Of a DNA stretch of 64,000 bases, positions 9,054 to 17,159 are shown in pieces. The DNA lies in assembly GCF_014191495.1 (NCBI RefSeq), contig NZ_JACHWR010000003.1, forward strand, positions 124,501 through 188,500, given 5' to 3'. A model generated the notes under the pieces. That model saw nothing but the letters and a program-made list of their open reading frames with translations, ran no database searches and was not told the origin of the DNA. Made by a program: the position numbers and the translations under genes. Origin of the DNA: Nocardioides soli. GTDB lineage: Bacteria; Actinomycetota; Actinomycetes; Propionibacteriales; Nocardioidaceae. Each line of letters starts with the position of its first letter. Within the stretch, counting starts at the first letter, position 1.

Positions 9054-11105
9054 GTGGCCACCCGATACCCGGGCCGCGGCGTACTCGCTGCGGTCGCTTG
9101 CCTCGGCGCCCTGCTGGTGCTGATCGGTGCGGCCTGCGGCGTCGTCAACCGCGAGGTGCTCGACGCCGGCCGCTTCGCCGCGCACGTCGACGCGGTCCGG
9201 TCCGACCCCGGCGTCTCCCGGCAGGTAGGTGCGCTGCTGACCGACCGGCTCCTGGAGGATCAGCCCGACCTGGTGGCGATCCGGCCGTTGGTCGAGAGCA
9301 CGGCCACCTCCGTCGTCGCGAGCCCGGCGCTCGGCCCGGTGGTGCGGGCGGGCGTCCGACCGCTGTACGACGCGCTGGTGCTCGGCCGTGACGACGCCGT
9401 CGTGCTCCGGCTGGCCGACGTCGGCGCGGTCGTGGTCGGGTCGCTGGCGGTCGCGGCGCCGGAGACCAGGGCCGCGGTGCCGGCCGATCTGGACGTGCGG
9501 CTGTCGCGGTTCGGCGGCCAGGAGTACTCCGGGAGCGTGGTCGGCTCGGTGCACCTCGTGGAGCTGCTCGCCTGGCTCTGTCCGGTGCTGGGACTGGCGT
9601 TGCTCGTGCTGGCAGGCGTCCTCCGGGAGCGTGGTCCGGGGACGGTCCGCCGGGTGACGCGCGAGGTCGGCCGCGGCGTCCTGGCGGCCGGCCTGGGGCT
9701 CGCCGGCCTGCTCGTCGCGGTGGGCTTCGTCGTCGACCGGCTCGACCCGGGCACGCTGGCGGGCGCCGTACGCCGCGCCGCGTGGAGCGAGCTGGACGGG
9801 CCGTTCTGGGTGACCGCGGGCGTCGTGGTGGCGCTCGGGGCGCTGGCGACCGCCGTGGCGACGGCCACGAGGTGGCCGCGGCTCGAGGACGTGCGCCGGC
9901 TCGTCGACCTCGATGTGCCACCGCGCCGGCTTGCGGCCCGCGCGGTGGTGCTCGCCGTGCTCGGGGCGGCGCTCGTCCTCCAGCCCGCCCGGGTGGCCAC
10001 CGTGGGTCTCGCGCTCCTCGGCGTCGGCCTGCTGACCCTCGCCGTGGTCTCGGCCCTGGTGGCGCTCGGCCGCAGTCCCCGGCGGCGTACCTGGATCGCC
10101 CTCGCCGCCGCCGGCCTCGTCGGAGCCACGGTCCTCTCCGCCCTCCCCGTCGAGCACCGGCTCGCGGTCACCTCGGCCGCTCCGCGCGAGGGCTGCAACG
10201 GCCACGTCGAGCTGTGCGACCGGCGCTACGACGAGATCGCCTACCCCGCGACCCACAACTCGATGGCGGCGGCGAGCGAGGGGTGGTTCTTCCCCGAGCA
10301 GCCCGACGGCATCGTCGACCAGCTCGACCACGGCATCCGGGTGCTGCTGATCGACAGCTGGTACGGCCAGCGCACCGACCGTCCGGGAGTCATCGCCACC
10401 GCCGACGAGCACCGGGCCAAGGCCATCGCCCAGGCGGAGTCCGAGCTCGGCGCCGCCACCGTGCGCAGCGCGCTGCGGATCCGCGACGCGCTCGGACTCA
10501 CCCCGCAGGGCGCCGTCGAGTCGTACCTCTGCCACGGCCTGTGCGAGCTCGGCGCGACGCCGTGGCTGCGGAGCCTGCGCGAGGTGCACGACTGGCTCGT
10601 CGCGCACCCCGACGAGGTGGTCACGCTCTTCGTCCAGGACGAGGTGAGCCCCGACGACACGGTCGCGCTCATCGAGCAGGCCGGGCTGCTGCCGTACGTG
10701 CACGAGCAGGGCGGAGACTCCTGGCCGACGCTCGGCGAGATGATCGCCTCGGGCCGGCGTCTGGTCGTGCTGATGGAGAACCGGGGTGGGAGTACGGCGC
10801 ATCCGTGGCTCCGACAGGGCTTCGACGAGGTGCAGGACACGCCGTTCCTCTTCCGTCGCCCCGGCGAGTTCAGCTGCGCGCCCAACCGAGGCGCCGTCGA
10901 CGCCCCGCTCTTCCTGGTCAACCACTGGATCACCGACAAGACCGCCGAGATCACCAACGCGGAGCGGGTCAACGCGCGTGAGGTGCTGCTGCCGAGGGTC
11001 GAGCAGTGCCGGGCCGAGCGCGGGATGCTGCCCAACTACGTCGCGGTGGACTACTACGACCGCGGCGACCTGATGGAGGTCGTCGACGAGCTCAACGGGC
11101 TCTGA
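9054..11105 (+). CDS. membrane protein with C-terminal PI-PLC-X-like catalytic domain
   Basis: 683 residues, GTG start abutting the nadE stop. The N-terminal half has about five to six hydrophobic helices (residues ~8-30, ~168-190, ~203-226, ~248-270, ~298-320, ~325-348). From residue ~375 the protein is hydrophilic and resembles the phosphatidylinositol phospholipase C X domain: YDEIAYPATHNSMAAAS with the first catalytic-type His near 400, IRVLLIDSWYG, and YLCHGLCELG with a second His near 494. Paired cysteines (CNGHVELC, CHGLC) suggest a disulfide-stabilised extracytoplasmic domain. The substrate is unknown; a membrane-anchored phosphodiesterase is inferred. Confidence 0.8.
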   Translation: MATRYPGRGVLAAVACLGALLVLIGAACGVVNREVLDAGRFAAHVDAVRSDPGVSRQVGALLTDRLLEDQPDLVAIRPLVESTATSVVASPALGPVVRAGVRPLYDALVLGRDDAVVLRLADVGAVVVGSLAVAAPETRAAVPADLDVRLSRFGGQEYSGSVVGSVHLVELLAWLCPVLGLALLVLAGVLRERGPGTVRRVTREVGRGVLAAGLGLAGLLVAVGFVVDRLDPGTLAGAVRRAAWSELDGPFWVTAGVVVALGALATAVATATRWPRLEDVRRLVDLDVPPRRLAARAVVLAVLGAALVLQPARVATVGLALLGVGLLTLAVVSALVALGRSPRRRTWIALAAAGLVGATVLSALPVEHRLAVTSAAPREGCNGHVELCDRRYDEIAYPATHNSMAAASEGWFFPEQPDGIVDQLDHGIRVLLIDSWYGQRTDRPGVIATADEHRAKAIAQAESELGAATVRSALRIRDALGLTPQGAVESYLCHGLCELGATPWLRSLREVHDWLVAHPDEVVTLFVQDEVSPDDTVALIEQAGLLPYVHEQGGDSWPTLGEMIASGRRLVVLMENRGGSTAHPWLRQGFDEVQDTPFLFRRPGEFSCAPNRGAVDAPLFLVNHWITDKTAEITNAERVNAREVLLPRVEQCRAERGMLPNYVAVDYYDRGDLMEVVDELNGL

Positions 11106-11133
11106 GCCGCCTCGGCCCCGATACGGTCAGCAC

Positions 11134-11478
11134 GTGCGCGTCGATCTCCTGGAGTGTCAGCGGCCGGAGCACCGCGACCGGGGCATGATCACCGGACCCG
11201 ACGGTCGCGGCTACGCCCGCCACGGCACGCGAACCGGCCGGCGAGCCGGGGACGAGCTGGTCGCCGCGGGCGTGCCGATCGTGCTGGACCTCTACGGCCA
11301 CGGGCAGCTCGAGTGGTTCGACGCCGAGGATGCCCGCACCGCCTGGACCGAGGCGCGGCCCTTCGTCACCACGGCCGAGCCCACGTCTCGGCAGCTGGCC
11401 AAGCACGTCATGTGGACCGCGGGCACCTGGCTGTCCGAGGACGAGGGGCCCCTGCTCTACCTCACCGGTCGTTGCTGA
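11134..11478 (+). CDS. hypothetical protein
   Basis: 114 residues from a GTG at 11134, 28 nt after the PI-PLC-like gene. It begins MRVDLLECQRPEHRDRG; an internal ATG at 11185 is an alternative start. The protein is polar, has no signal peptide or membrane helix, and contains IVLDLYGHGQLEWFDAEDARTAW and HVMWTAGTWLSEDEGP. I do not recognise a family. Codon bias is consistent with a real gene, and its placement suggests co-transcription with the preceding gene. Confidence 0.55.
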   Translation: MRVDLLECQRPEHRDRGMITGPDGRGYARHGTRTGRRAGDELVAAGVPIVLDLYGHGQLEWFDAEDARTAWTEARPFVTTAEPTSRQLAKHVMWTAGTWLSEDEGPLLYLTGRC

Positions 11479-11632
11479 CCTGCCTTCGAGTGTGATGCCC
11501 GGAGCGGTGCGGTCAGCCGGTGGTTGCGGCCGGTGACGCGCTTACCGGGTTGGTGTGGTGGCCGTGGGTGGGGGTTACGGGGGGTGGTTGCGGCTGCTGG
11601 GCGGTCGACCGGGTCGACCGGGTCGGCCCTGG

Positions 11633-12976
11633 TCAGGCGGCGTAGTCGATGGCGATGTGGAGGTCGGTGTAGTAGAGCTCGCCTCCCATGAGGGGTACGA
11701 CGCGGCTGGGGGTGGGTGCGCGGGGTGCTGCCGATCGGATCGTGTGGCCGGTGGGCAGGGTGGTCTCGACGACGTGCTGATCGGGTGGGCCGGCCAGTGG
11801 TCTGGCGCGCCAGCCGGGGGCTTGTTTGGTGTGGTTGCACTGCTCGCACAGGCCTTGGCCGTTGATGGCGGAGGTGGGGCCGCCGTCGGCGTGGTCGGTG
11901 ATGTGGTCGTGGTGGCGGACCGGGGCGTTGCACCAGGGGGTGCGACAGGTCTGGTCGCGCAGCTCGAGGAACAGGCCGAGGGCCTTGGGGAACGCCCGGG
12001 CGCGGGTCTCCATCGCGACGAGGGTGCCGGTCTCGGGGGCCACGTAGAGCCGCCGCAGCGCCATCTGCGCCATCTGCGCCGTCTGTGCCTGGGCGAGGGC
12101 GGTGGCGGTGAGGTGACGGGCGTGGTCGGCGGTCAGGGGGCCGTAGCCGGTGAGCCAGGCCGGCTGGTGTCCGCCGGCGAGGAGGGTGTGGTCGGAGACG
12201 GTCAGGTTGACCGTGACCGGGACCGCCTCCGCAGAAACTTGTCCGGTGATCAGGGTGACGAGGGTGTCGGTCATCACCTGGCCCCGTGATCTCGGGTCGC
12301 CTTGGGCACGAGCGGAGTCGGCGGCCCGGGTCAGGGTGGCGTAGACGGCGACGCCCTGGGCGACCGGGAGCAGTACCGAGAGCCGGGCCATCGTGTCCGG
12401 CGCGGGCCGCAGGCTCACGTGCCGGTCGGCCTCCGCCTTCGCGCGGCGGTCGACCACCGCGGCCGGGTCCAGGCCGGCGACCAGCGCCCGGGCCTGCGCG
12501 ATCAGGCGTCGGTCGCCCCACCCCTCGAACGGGTAGGTGCCCTGGTTGTCGGGGGCGCAGAGCTCGGCGTCCACGCGGGCCCGGTGTCCGGGCTGGAGGC
12601 AGGCGGTCTCCCGGGCGATCAGGATCGCCCGCCACTCCGACACCACCCCGGCCGCCAGGGCGGCCTCGGTGTGCGGGAGCTCGGTCAGGGCGTGCGCGAA
12701 CCCCAACAACCGCGTGCCACGGGCGGGGGACTCCCGGCGGGCGTAGGCCACCAGACCGGGCACGTCCCGCCCCCGCCGCGCGACCGGCACCCCCTGGTCG
12801 GCGTGCCGGGCCCTCACACGGGCATCCAGTGCCCGGGTCAACCGCGCCTGGACCGCGCAGGCGCGGGCCTTGGCGTCCTCGAGGGCGCGGATCGCGTCCA
12901 CCAGCTCCGCCTCGCTCATCCCCGACACGTCGGACACGTCACCGGCCCGGAGGTCGGTGACGGGAGCGCTGGCCAT
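11633..12976 (-). CDS. DUF222 / HNH endonuclease (13E12-repeat family)
   Basis: 447 residues. The N-terminal ~330 residues form the helical DUF222 region (MSEAELVDAIRALEDAKARA, WRAILIARETACL). The C-terminal HNH nuclease motif is at about residues 355-405: DQTCRTPWCNAPVRHHDHITDHADGG with the zinc cysteines, then GLCEQCNHTKQAPGW. This is the 13E12-repeat family, abundant in actinobacteria; its biological role is not established. The start codon lies 10 nt downstream of a perfect LexA-type palindrome (12987-13004), so DNA-damage induction is very likely. In Mycobacterium tuberculosis several members of the family are also LexA-regulated. Confidence 0.9.
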   Translation of the reverse strand: MASAPVTDLRAGDVSDVSGMSEAELVDAIRALEDAKARACAVQARLTRALDARVRARHADQGVPVARRGRDVPGLVAYARRESPARGTRLLGFAHALTELPHTEAALAAGVVSEWRAILIARETACLQPGHRARVDAELCAPDNQGTYPFEGWGDRRLIAQARALVAGLDPAAVVDRRAKAEADRHVSLRPAPDTMARLSVLLPVAQGVAVYATLTRAADSARAQGDPRSRGQVMTDTLVTLITGQVSAEAVPVTVNLTVSDHTLLAGGHQPAWLTGYGPLTADHARHLTATALAQAQTAQMAQMALRRLYVAPETGTLVAMETRARAFPKALGLFLELRDQTCRTPWCNAPVRHHDHITDHADGGPTSAINGQGLCEQCNHTKQAPGWRARPLAGPPDQHVVETTLPTGHTIRSAAPRAPTPSRVVPLMGGELYYTDLHIAIDYAA

Positions 12977-12986
12977 GCCTCATTGT

Positions 12987-13004
12987 ATCGAACAATTGTT
13001 CGAT
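12987..13004. promoter_or_regulatory. LexA (SOS) box upstream of the DUF222/HNH gene
   Basis: ATCGAACAATTGTTCGAT is an 18-bp perfect palindrome containing TCGAAC-N4-GTTCGA, the mycobacterial/actinobacterial SOS-box consensus. It ends 11 bp from the ATG of the gene at 12976, so LexA bound here would cover the promoter or start region. Confidence 0.88.
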
Positions 13005-13054
13005 CACACAAGGGGTTGGGCGGACCAGTTCGGCCGGGGTGGCCGGCTTGGGGT

Positions 13055-13074
13055 GGTTTCGAGACAGGCGCTAG
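13055..13074 (+). repeat. left fragment of a repeat arm split by the IS5 element
   Basis: ggtttcgagacaggcgctag is the inner half of the 36-bp repeat arm found at 14080-14201 and 32328-32850. Its other half (14045-14069) resumes immediately after the IS. The last four bases, CTAG, are the duplicated target. Confidence 0.85.
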
Positions 13075-14044
13075 GGAGTGTCTGGTTATTCGCGAAGCCA
13101 GATGAGGATGGCGCTGAGGACGACGCCGCCGCGGTAGGTCGTGGCGTGCTTGTCGTAGCGGGTCGCGATCCCGCGCCATTGCTTGTGGTCGTTGAAGGAC
13201 CGCTCGACCACGTTGCGCCGTTTGTAGATGACGGGGTCGAACGAGGGTGGTCGTCCTCCTGCTGAGCCACGACGGATGCGGTTGCCGATCTCGTCGTCTC
13301 GCTGCGGGATGACTGTTCGGACCCGCTTGCTGCGCAGCAGGGCGCGGTTGGCGCGCGAGGAGTAGGCCTTGTCTCCGAGCAGACGGTCGGGTCGGGTGCG
13401 CGGCCGGCCGGGTCCGATTCGTTTGACCGCGAGGTCGGCCAGCAAGAACTTGAGCATCGGGGCATCGCCGGCCTGGCCCGCGGTCAGACCGATCACCAGC
13501 GGTCGCTTGCGGCCGTCGACGAGCTGGTGGACCTTGGTCGACAACCCGCCCCGGGAACGGCCGATCGCATGATCGGGAGGCTCGTGAGCCGGGGCCGCGG
13601 CGGAGTTCTTGTAGTTCGACTCAGCCCCCTGTGAGGCCGGCAGGCCGCTCCTCGCGCGACAGCGTGGTGGCGTGCTGGTGGGCCCGGTTGATCGTGGCGT
13701 CCACCGACACGGTCCAGTCGACCTCGCCCGCCGCGTCCGCCTCGGCGATCAGCTGGGCATGGATCCGGTCCCAGGTGCCGTCCCGGGAGAACGCCTGATG
13801 CCGCTCCCACACCGTCTGCCACGGCCCGAACGAGCCCGGCAAGTCACGCCACGCGACCCCGGTCCGGTAGCGGTAGATGATCCCTTCGACCACCTGCCGG
13901 TGATCGCGCCACGGTCGACCACGACGACCCTCGGAGGAGGGCATCATCGGCTCGATACGGGACCACTGAGCATCGCTCAACACCTCGACACGCGACATGG
14001 GTCAACAATCACCCACCCAACCGCCCCGAATTAGCAGACACGCC
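13075..14044 (-). mobile_element. IS5-family insertion sequence, 970 bp
   Basis: The ends are imperfect 18-bp terminal inverted repeats: ggagtgtctggttattcg at 13075-13092, and the reverse complement of 14027-14044, which reads ggcgtgtctgctaattcg (3 mismatches). Both ends are flanked by CTAG (13071-13074 and 14045-14048), a target duplication matching the YTAR preference of IS5-family elements. A single minus-strand transposase fills the element. Removing the IS and one CTAG regenerates an intact copy of the genome repeat arm, which proves the insertion boundary. Confidence 0.93.
13086..13998 (-). CDS. IS5-family (IS427-like) transposase in two frames
   Basis: The first frame (13998 to 13621) starts MSRVEVLSDAQWSRIEPMMP and contains the first DDE aspartate in VSVDATINRAHQHA. 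The second frame (down to 13086) has the conserved HAIGRSRGGLSTKVHQLVD, the second Asp in LLGDKAYSSR and the Glu region YKRRNVVERSFNDHKQWRGIATRYDK. Joining them needs a +1 (or -2) shift close to a run of five G residues (plus-strand C run 13625-13629), just before the first-frame TGA. Two-ORF organisation with frameshifting is common in this IS group, but one extra G in the run would equally inactivate a single-ORF transposase. Confidence 0.85.
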
Positions 14045-14069
14045 CTAGCGCGCCTTCCTCAACCACCGT
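14045..14069 (+). repeat. right fragment of the repeat arm split by the IS5 element
   Basis: The bases after the IS, ctagcgcgccttcctcaacc followed by accgt, complete the arm begun at 13055. The junction with the 13055-13074 fragment is seamless once one CTAG is removed. Confidence 0.85.
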
Positions 14070-14079
14070 GATCCCGAGG

Positions 14080-14201
14080 ACGGTGGTTGAGGAGGTTGCG
14101 CTAGCAACCGTCTCGAAACCCTGCTGCGTCGGCGGATGTGGGGGTCGGGTGCTGGGTGGTGGTTTCGAGATAGGCGCTAGCGCGCCTTCCTCAACCACCG
14201 T
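14080..14201. repeat. intergenic repeat unit with inverted 36-bp arms
   Basis: A single ~122-bp unit runs from acggtggttgagg to cctcaaccaccgt. Its two arms are inverted copies of each other, each enclosing a small hairpin centred on GCTA or TAGC, with a ~40-bp spacer between them. The same unit occurs four times in tandem at 32328-32850. The remaining ~195 bp up to the arcD start show no gene. Confidence 0.88.
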
Positions 14202-14398
14202 GGGCGCGCTTTCGCACCTCGGCCACGGGGTGCTCGGGCGGGCCGCTTCGCCCGGAGTGGGTGAGGCGGAGGGGGTGGGGGCTGGGGGAGCATCGGCGTG
14301 CTTGCTGCTCCAACCGGCCGCTGTGCCGAGCGCTGGTGCGCCGGGCGCGCGCTGAGCGTGCCGTACGGCTGCGCCCGCTTCACGATCGAGGAGGCACC

Positions 14399-15853
14399 AT
14401 GAGCACCCAGACCGAGGCGGCTCCGGGCGGCGCCGTCGCGAAGATGAGCGTGCCGACGCTGACGGCGATGGTGGTCGGCAGCATGGTGGGTGCGGGCGTC
14501 TTCTCGCTGCCGGCCCGCTTCGGCGTCGCCACCGGGATCCTGGGCTCGCTGATCGCCTGGGTGATCGCCGGCACCGGCATGCTGATGCTCGCGTTCGTCT
14601 TCCAGAACCTCGCGATCCGCCGGCCCGACCTCGACTCGGGTGTCTTCATCTACGCGAAGGCCGGGTTCGGCGACTATGCCGGCTTCAACTCCGCCATCGG
14701 CTTCTGGGCGAGCGCGGTGGCCGGCAACACCTTCTACTGGGTGTTCATGACCGCGACCGTCGGCGCGTTCTTCGACAGCTTCGGCGACGGGGACACGTTC
14801 CTCGCGGTCGCCGTCGGCACCGTCGGGGTCTGGATGTTCCACTACCTGGTCGCGCGCGGGGTCCGCGACGCGGCGGTGATCAACCGCATCGTGACGGTCT
14901 TCAAGATCATCCCGATCCTGGTCTTCATCGTCGTGCTGTTCGTGAACTTCGACGCCGGCGTCTTCTCCGACAACTGGACGGCCTACGGATACGGGGACCT
15001 CGGCAACCTCAACGAGCAGATCCGCAACACGATGCTGATCACGACGTTCGTCTTCATCGGCATCGAGGGGGCGAGCGTCTACTCGCGCTACGCGCGGCGC
15101 CGCGAGGACGTCGGCCGGGCGACGGTGCTCGGCTTCCTCAGCGTGCTGTCGATCTTCGCGCTGGTCACGCTCTCCAGCTACTCCGTCGTCCCACAGCCCG
15201 AGCTCGCCGACACCCGCCAGCCGTCGATGGTCGGCGTGTTCGAGACGGTCGTGGGGGACTGGGGCGAGGTCTTCATCAGCGTCGCCGTGATCGTCTCGGT
15301 GCTCGGCGCCTACCTCGCGTGGACGCTGATGGCGGCCGAGGTGATGTACATCCCCGCGCGCCAGGACGACTTCCCGGAGTTCCTCGGGCAGGAGAACGCC
15401 AACGGCACCCCGATCACGGCGCTCGTGGTCACCTCGCTCGCCGTGCAGGGGCTGCTGGCGCTGACGCTCTTCGTGACCGACGCCCTGAACTTCATGCTCG
15501 ACCTCTCCACCTGCCTCGCGCTGCTGCCCTACCTGCTGGCCGCGGCGTACGCGCTGAAGCTGGGGCTGACCGGCGAGACGTACGACGGGGTGGCGGCGGC
15601 CGTCAGACGCAAGGAGACGATCGTCGCCGGCGTCGCGACGGCGTACACGATCTTCCTCTTCGACGCCGCCGGCATGAAGTTCGTGCTGCTGATGACGGTC
15701 ATCCTCGCCCCGGCGTCGCTGCTCTACATCAAGGCGCGCAGCGAGCACGGCCGGCGCCTGTTCACGCCGGCGGAGATCGCGCTCTTCGCGCTGATCGTCG
15801 CCGGTGGCGTCATCGGTGCGATCGGGCTGTGGACCGGCCGCATCGTCCTCTGA
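14399..15853 (+). CDS. arcD: APC-family basic amino acid antiporter (arginine/ornithine-type)
   Basis: 484 residues; AGGAGG lies 5 nt before the ATG at 14399. Twelve or more membrane helices are predicted. Signatures of the APC basic amino acid/polyamine antiporter group include VGSMVGAGVFSLPARF near residue 25, FIYAKAGFGDYAGF near 85, TTFVFIGIEGASVYSRYARRREDVG near 220 and LMAAEVMYIPARQDDFPEFL near 310. The gene directly precedes arginine deiminase (52 nt), which argues for arginine/ornithine or arginine/citrulline exchange at the cytoplasmic membrane. arcB and arcC are not in the window, so the deiminase pathway is incomplete here. Confidence 0.88.
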   Translation: MSTQTEAAPGGAVAKMSVPTLTAMVVGSMVGAGVFSLPARFGVATGILGSLIAWVIAGTGMLMLAFVFQNLAIRRPDLDSGVFIYAKAGFGDYAGFNSAIGFWASAVAGNTFYWVFMTATVGAFFDSFGDGDTFLAVAVGTVGVWMFHYLVARGVRDAAVINRIVTVFKIIPILVFIVVLFVNFDAGVFSDNWTAYGYGDLGNLNEQIRNTMLITTFVFIGIEGASVYSRYARRREDVGRATVLGFLSVLSIFALVTLSSYSVVPQPELADTRQPSMVGVFETVVGDWGEVFISVAVIVSVLGAYLAWTLMAAEVMYIPARQDDFPEFLGQENANGTPITALVVTSLAVQGLLALTLFVTDALNFMLDLSTCLALLPYLLAAAYALKLGLTGETYDGVAAAVRRKETIVAGVATAYTIFLFDAAGMKFVLLMTVILAPASLLYIKARSEHGRRLFTPAEIALFALIVAGGVIGAIGLWTGRIVL

Positions 15854-15905
15854 CCCCCGACCCAGACCTCCACGACGCAGATCCACGGCACAGAAAGGAA
15901 CCCCG

Positions 15906-17153
15906 ATGAGCGTCTCCGAGACGTACGGCGTGCACTCCGAGGTGGGACGGCTGCGCAAGGTGTTGGTGTGCGCGCCCGGCCTCGCGCACCGCAGGCTCAC
16001 CCCGAGCAACAACGACGAGCTGCTCTTCGACGACGTCATGTGGGTCGAGAACGCCCAGCGCGACCACGCGGACTTCGTCAACAAGCTGACCCAGCGCGGC
16101 GTCGAGGTCGTCGAGCTCCACGACCTGCTGGCGCAGACGCTCGCCGTGCCGGGCGCGAAGGACTGGATCCTGGACCGTAAGATCGTGCCCAATCAAGTGG
16201 GCCTCGGGCTCGTCGACGACGCCCGCGGCTATCTCGAGGCGCTGCCGGACCGGCAGCTCGCGGAGTTCCTGATCGGCGGGCTGGCGACCAACGACCTCCC
16301 CGATGACTTCCGCTCCGACTACATCAACCTGGCCCGGGAGTCGACGGGGGCGCGGGAGTACCTGATGCCGCCGCTGCCCAACACCCTCTATACCCGCGAC
16401 ACCACCTGCTGGCTCTACGGCGGGCTGACGATGAACCCGCTGTACTGGGCGGCGCGCAAGGAGGAGACCCTCCTCTACAAGGCGATCTACCAGCACCACC
16501 CCGACTACGTCGGCTCCACGATCTGGTGGGGCGACCCGGAGCGGGAGTGGGGCCAGGCCAGCTTCGAGGGCGGCGACGTGATGCCGGTCGGCAACGGCGT
16601 CGTGCTGATCGGCATGAGCGAGCGTACGTCGCGGCAGGCGATCACCCAGGTCGCGAAGGCGCTCTTCGAGCAGGGCGCCGCGACGCGGGTGATCGTGGCG
16701 GGCATGCCGAAGCTGCGCTCGGCGATGCACCTCGACACGGTGTTCACGTTCGTGGACCGCGACATCGTCACGCTCTACCCGACGATCATGGACGCGGTGC
16801 ACACGTTCACGCTGACGCCGTCCGACCGGGCGCCGGGGGTCGAGGTGCGCGACGAGGGCGCGGCGGCGTTCGTCGACGTGGTGGCGCGCGAGCTCGGGCT
16901 GCCGTCGCTCCGGGTCATCGACACCGGCGGGGACGTCTACCAGTCGGAGCGGCAGCAGTGGGACAGCGGCAACAATGCCGTCGCGCTGGAGCCCGGCGTC
17001 GTCTTCACCTACGACCGCAACACGCTCACCAACACGCTGCTGCGCAAGGCGGGCATCGAGGTGATCACGATCGTCGGCGCCGAGCTCGGCCGGGGCCGGG
17101 GTGGCGGGCACTGCATGACCTGCCCGATCACCCGCGACCCAGTGGACTTCTGA
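15906..17153 (+). CDS. arcA: arginine deiminase
   Basis: 415 residues. It hydrolyses arginine to citrulline and ammonia. The start ATG at 15906 is preceded by AGAAAGGAA. Guanidino-modifying-enzyme features are MSVSETYGVHSEVGRLRKVLVC at the N-terminus, NTLYTRDTTCWL, FEGGDVMPVGNG (substrate carboxylates), MHLDTVFTFVDRD (catalytic His) and the nucleophile in GGGHCMTCPI (Cys403, 13 residues from the end). Length is normal for bacterial ArcA. It forms a pair with the antiporter gene upstream. A convergent protease gene ends 6 nt beyond. Confidence 0.96.
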   Translation: MSVSETYGVHSEVGRLRKVLVCAPGLAHRRLTPSNNDELLFDDVMWVENAQRDHADFVNKLTQRGVEVVELHDLLAQTLAVPGAKDWILDRKIVPNQVGLGLVDDARGYLEALPDRQLAEFLIGGLATNDLPDDFRSDYINLARESTGAREYLMPPLPNTLYTRDTTCWLYGGLTMNPLYWAARKEETLLYKAIYQHHPDYVGSTIWWGDPEREWGQASFEGGDVMPVGNGVVLIGMSERTSRQAITQVAKALFEQGAATRVIVAGMPKLRSAMHLDTVFTFVDRDIVTLYPTIMDAVHTFTLTPSDRAPGVEVRDEGAAAFVDVVARELGLPSLRVIDTGGDVYQSERQQWDSGNNAVALEPGVVFTYDRNTLTNTLLRKAGIEVITIVGAELGRGRGGGHCMTCPITRDPVDF

Positions 17154-17159
17154 CCGGCC

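Noticed and set aside
13600..13640. In-frame TGA of the IS5 transposase as a selenocysteine codon
   Set aside because: Readthrough in the same frame gives no transposase sequence; the conserved second half is in another frame, and no SECIS hairpin follows.
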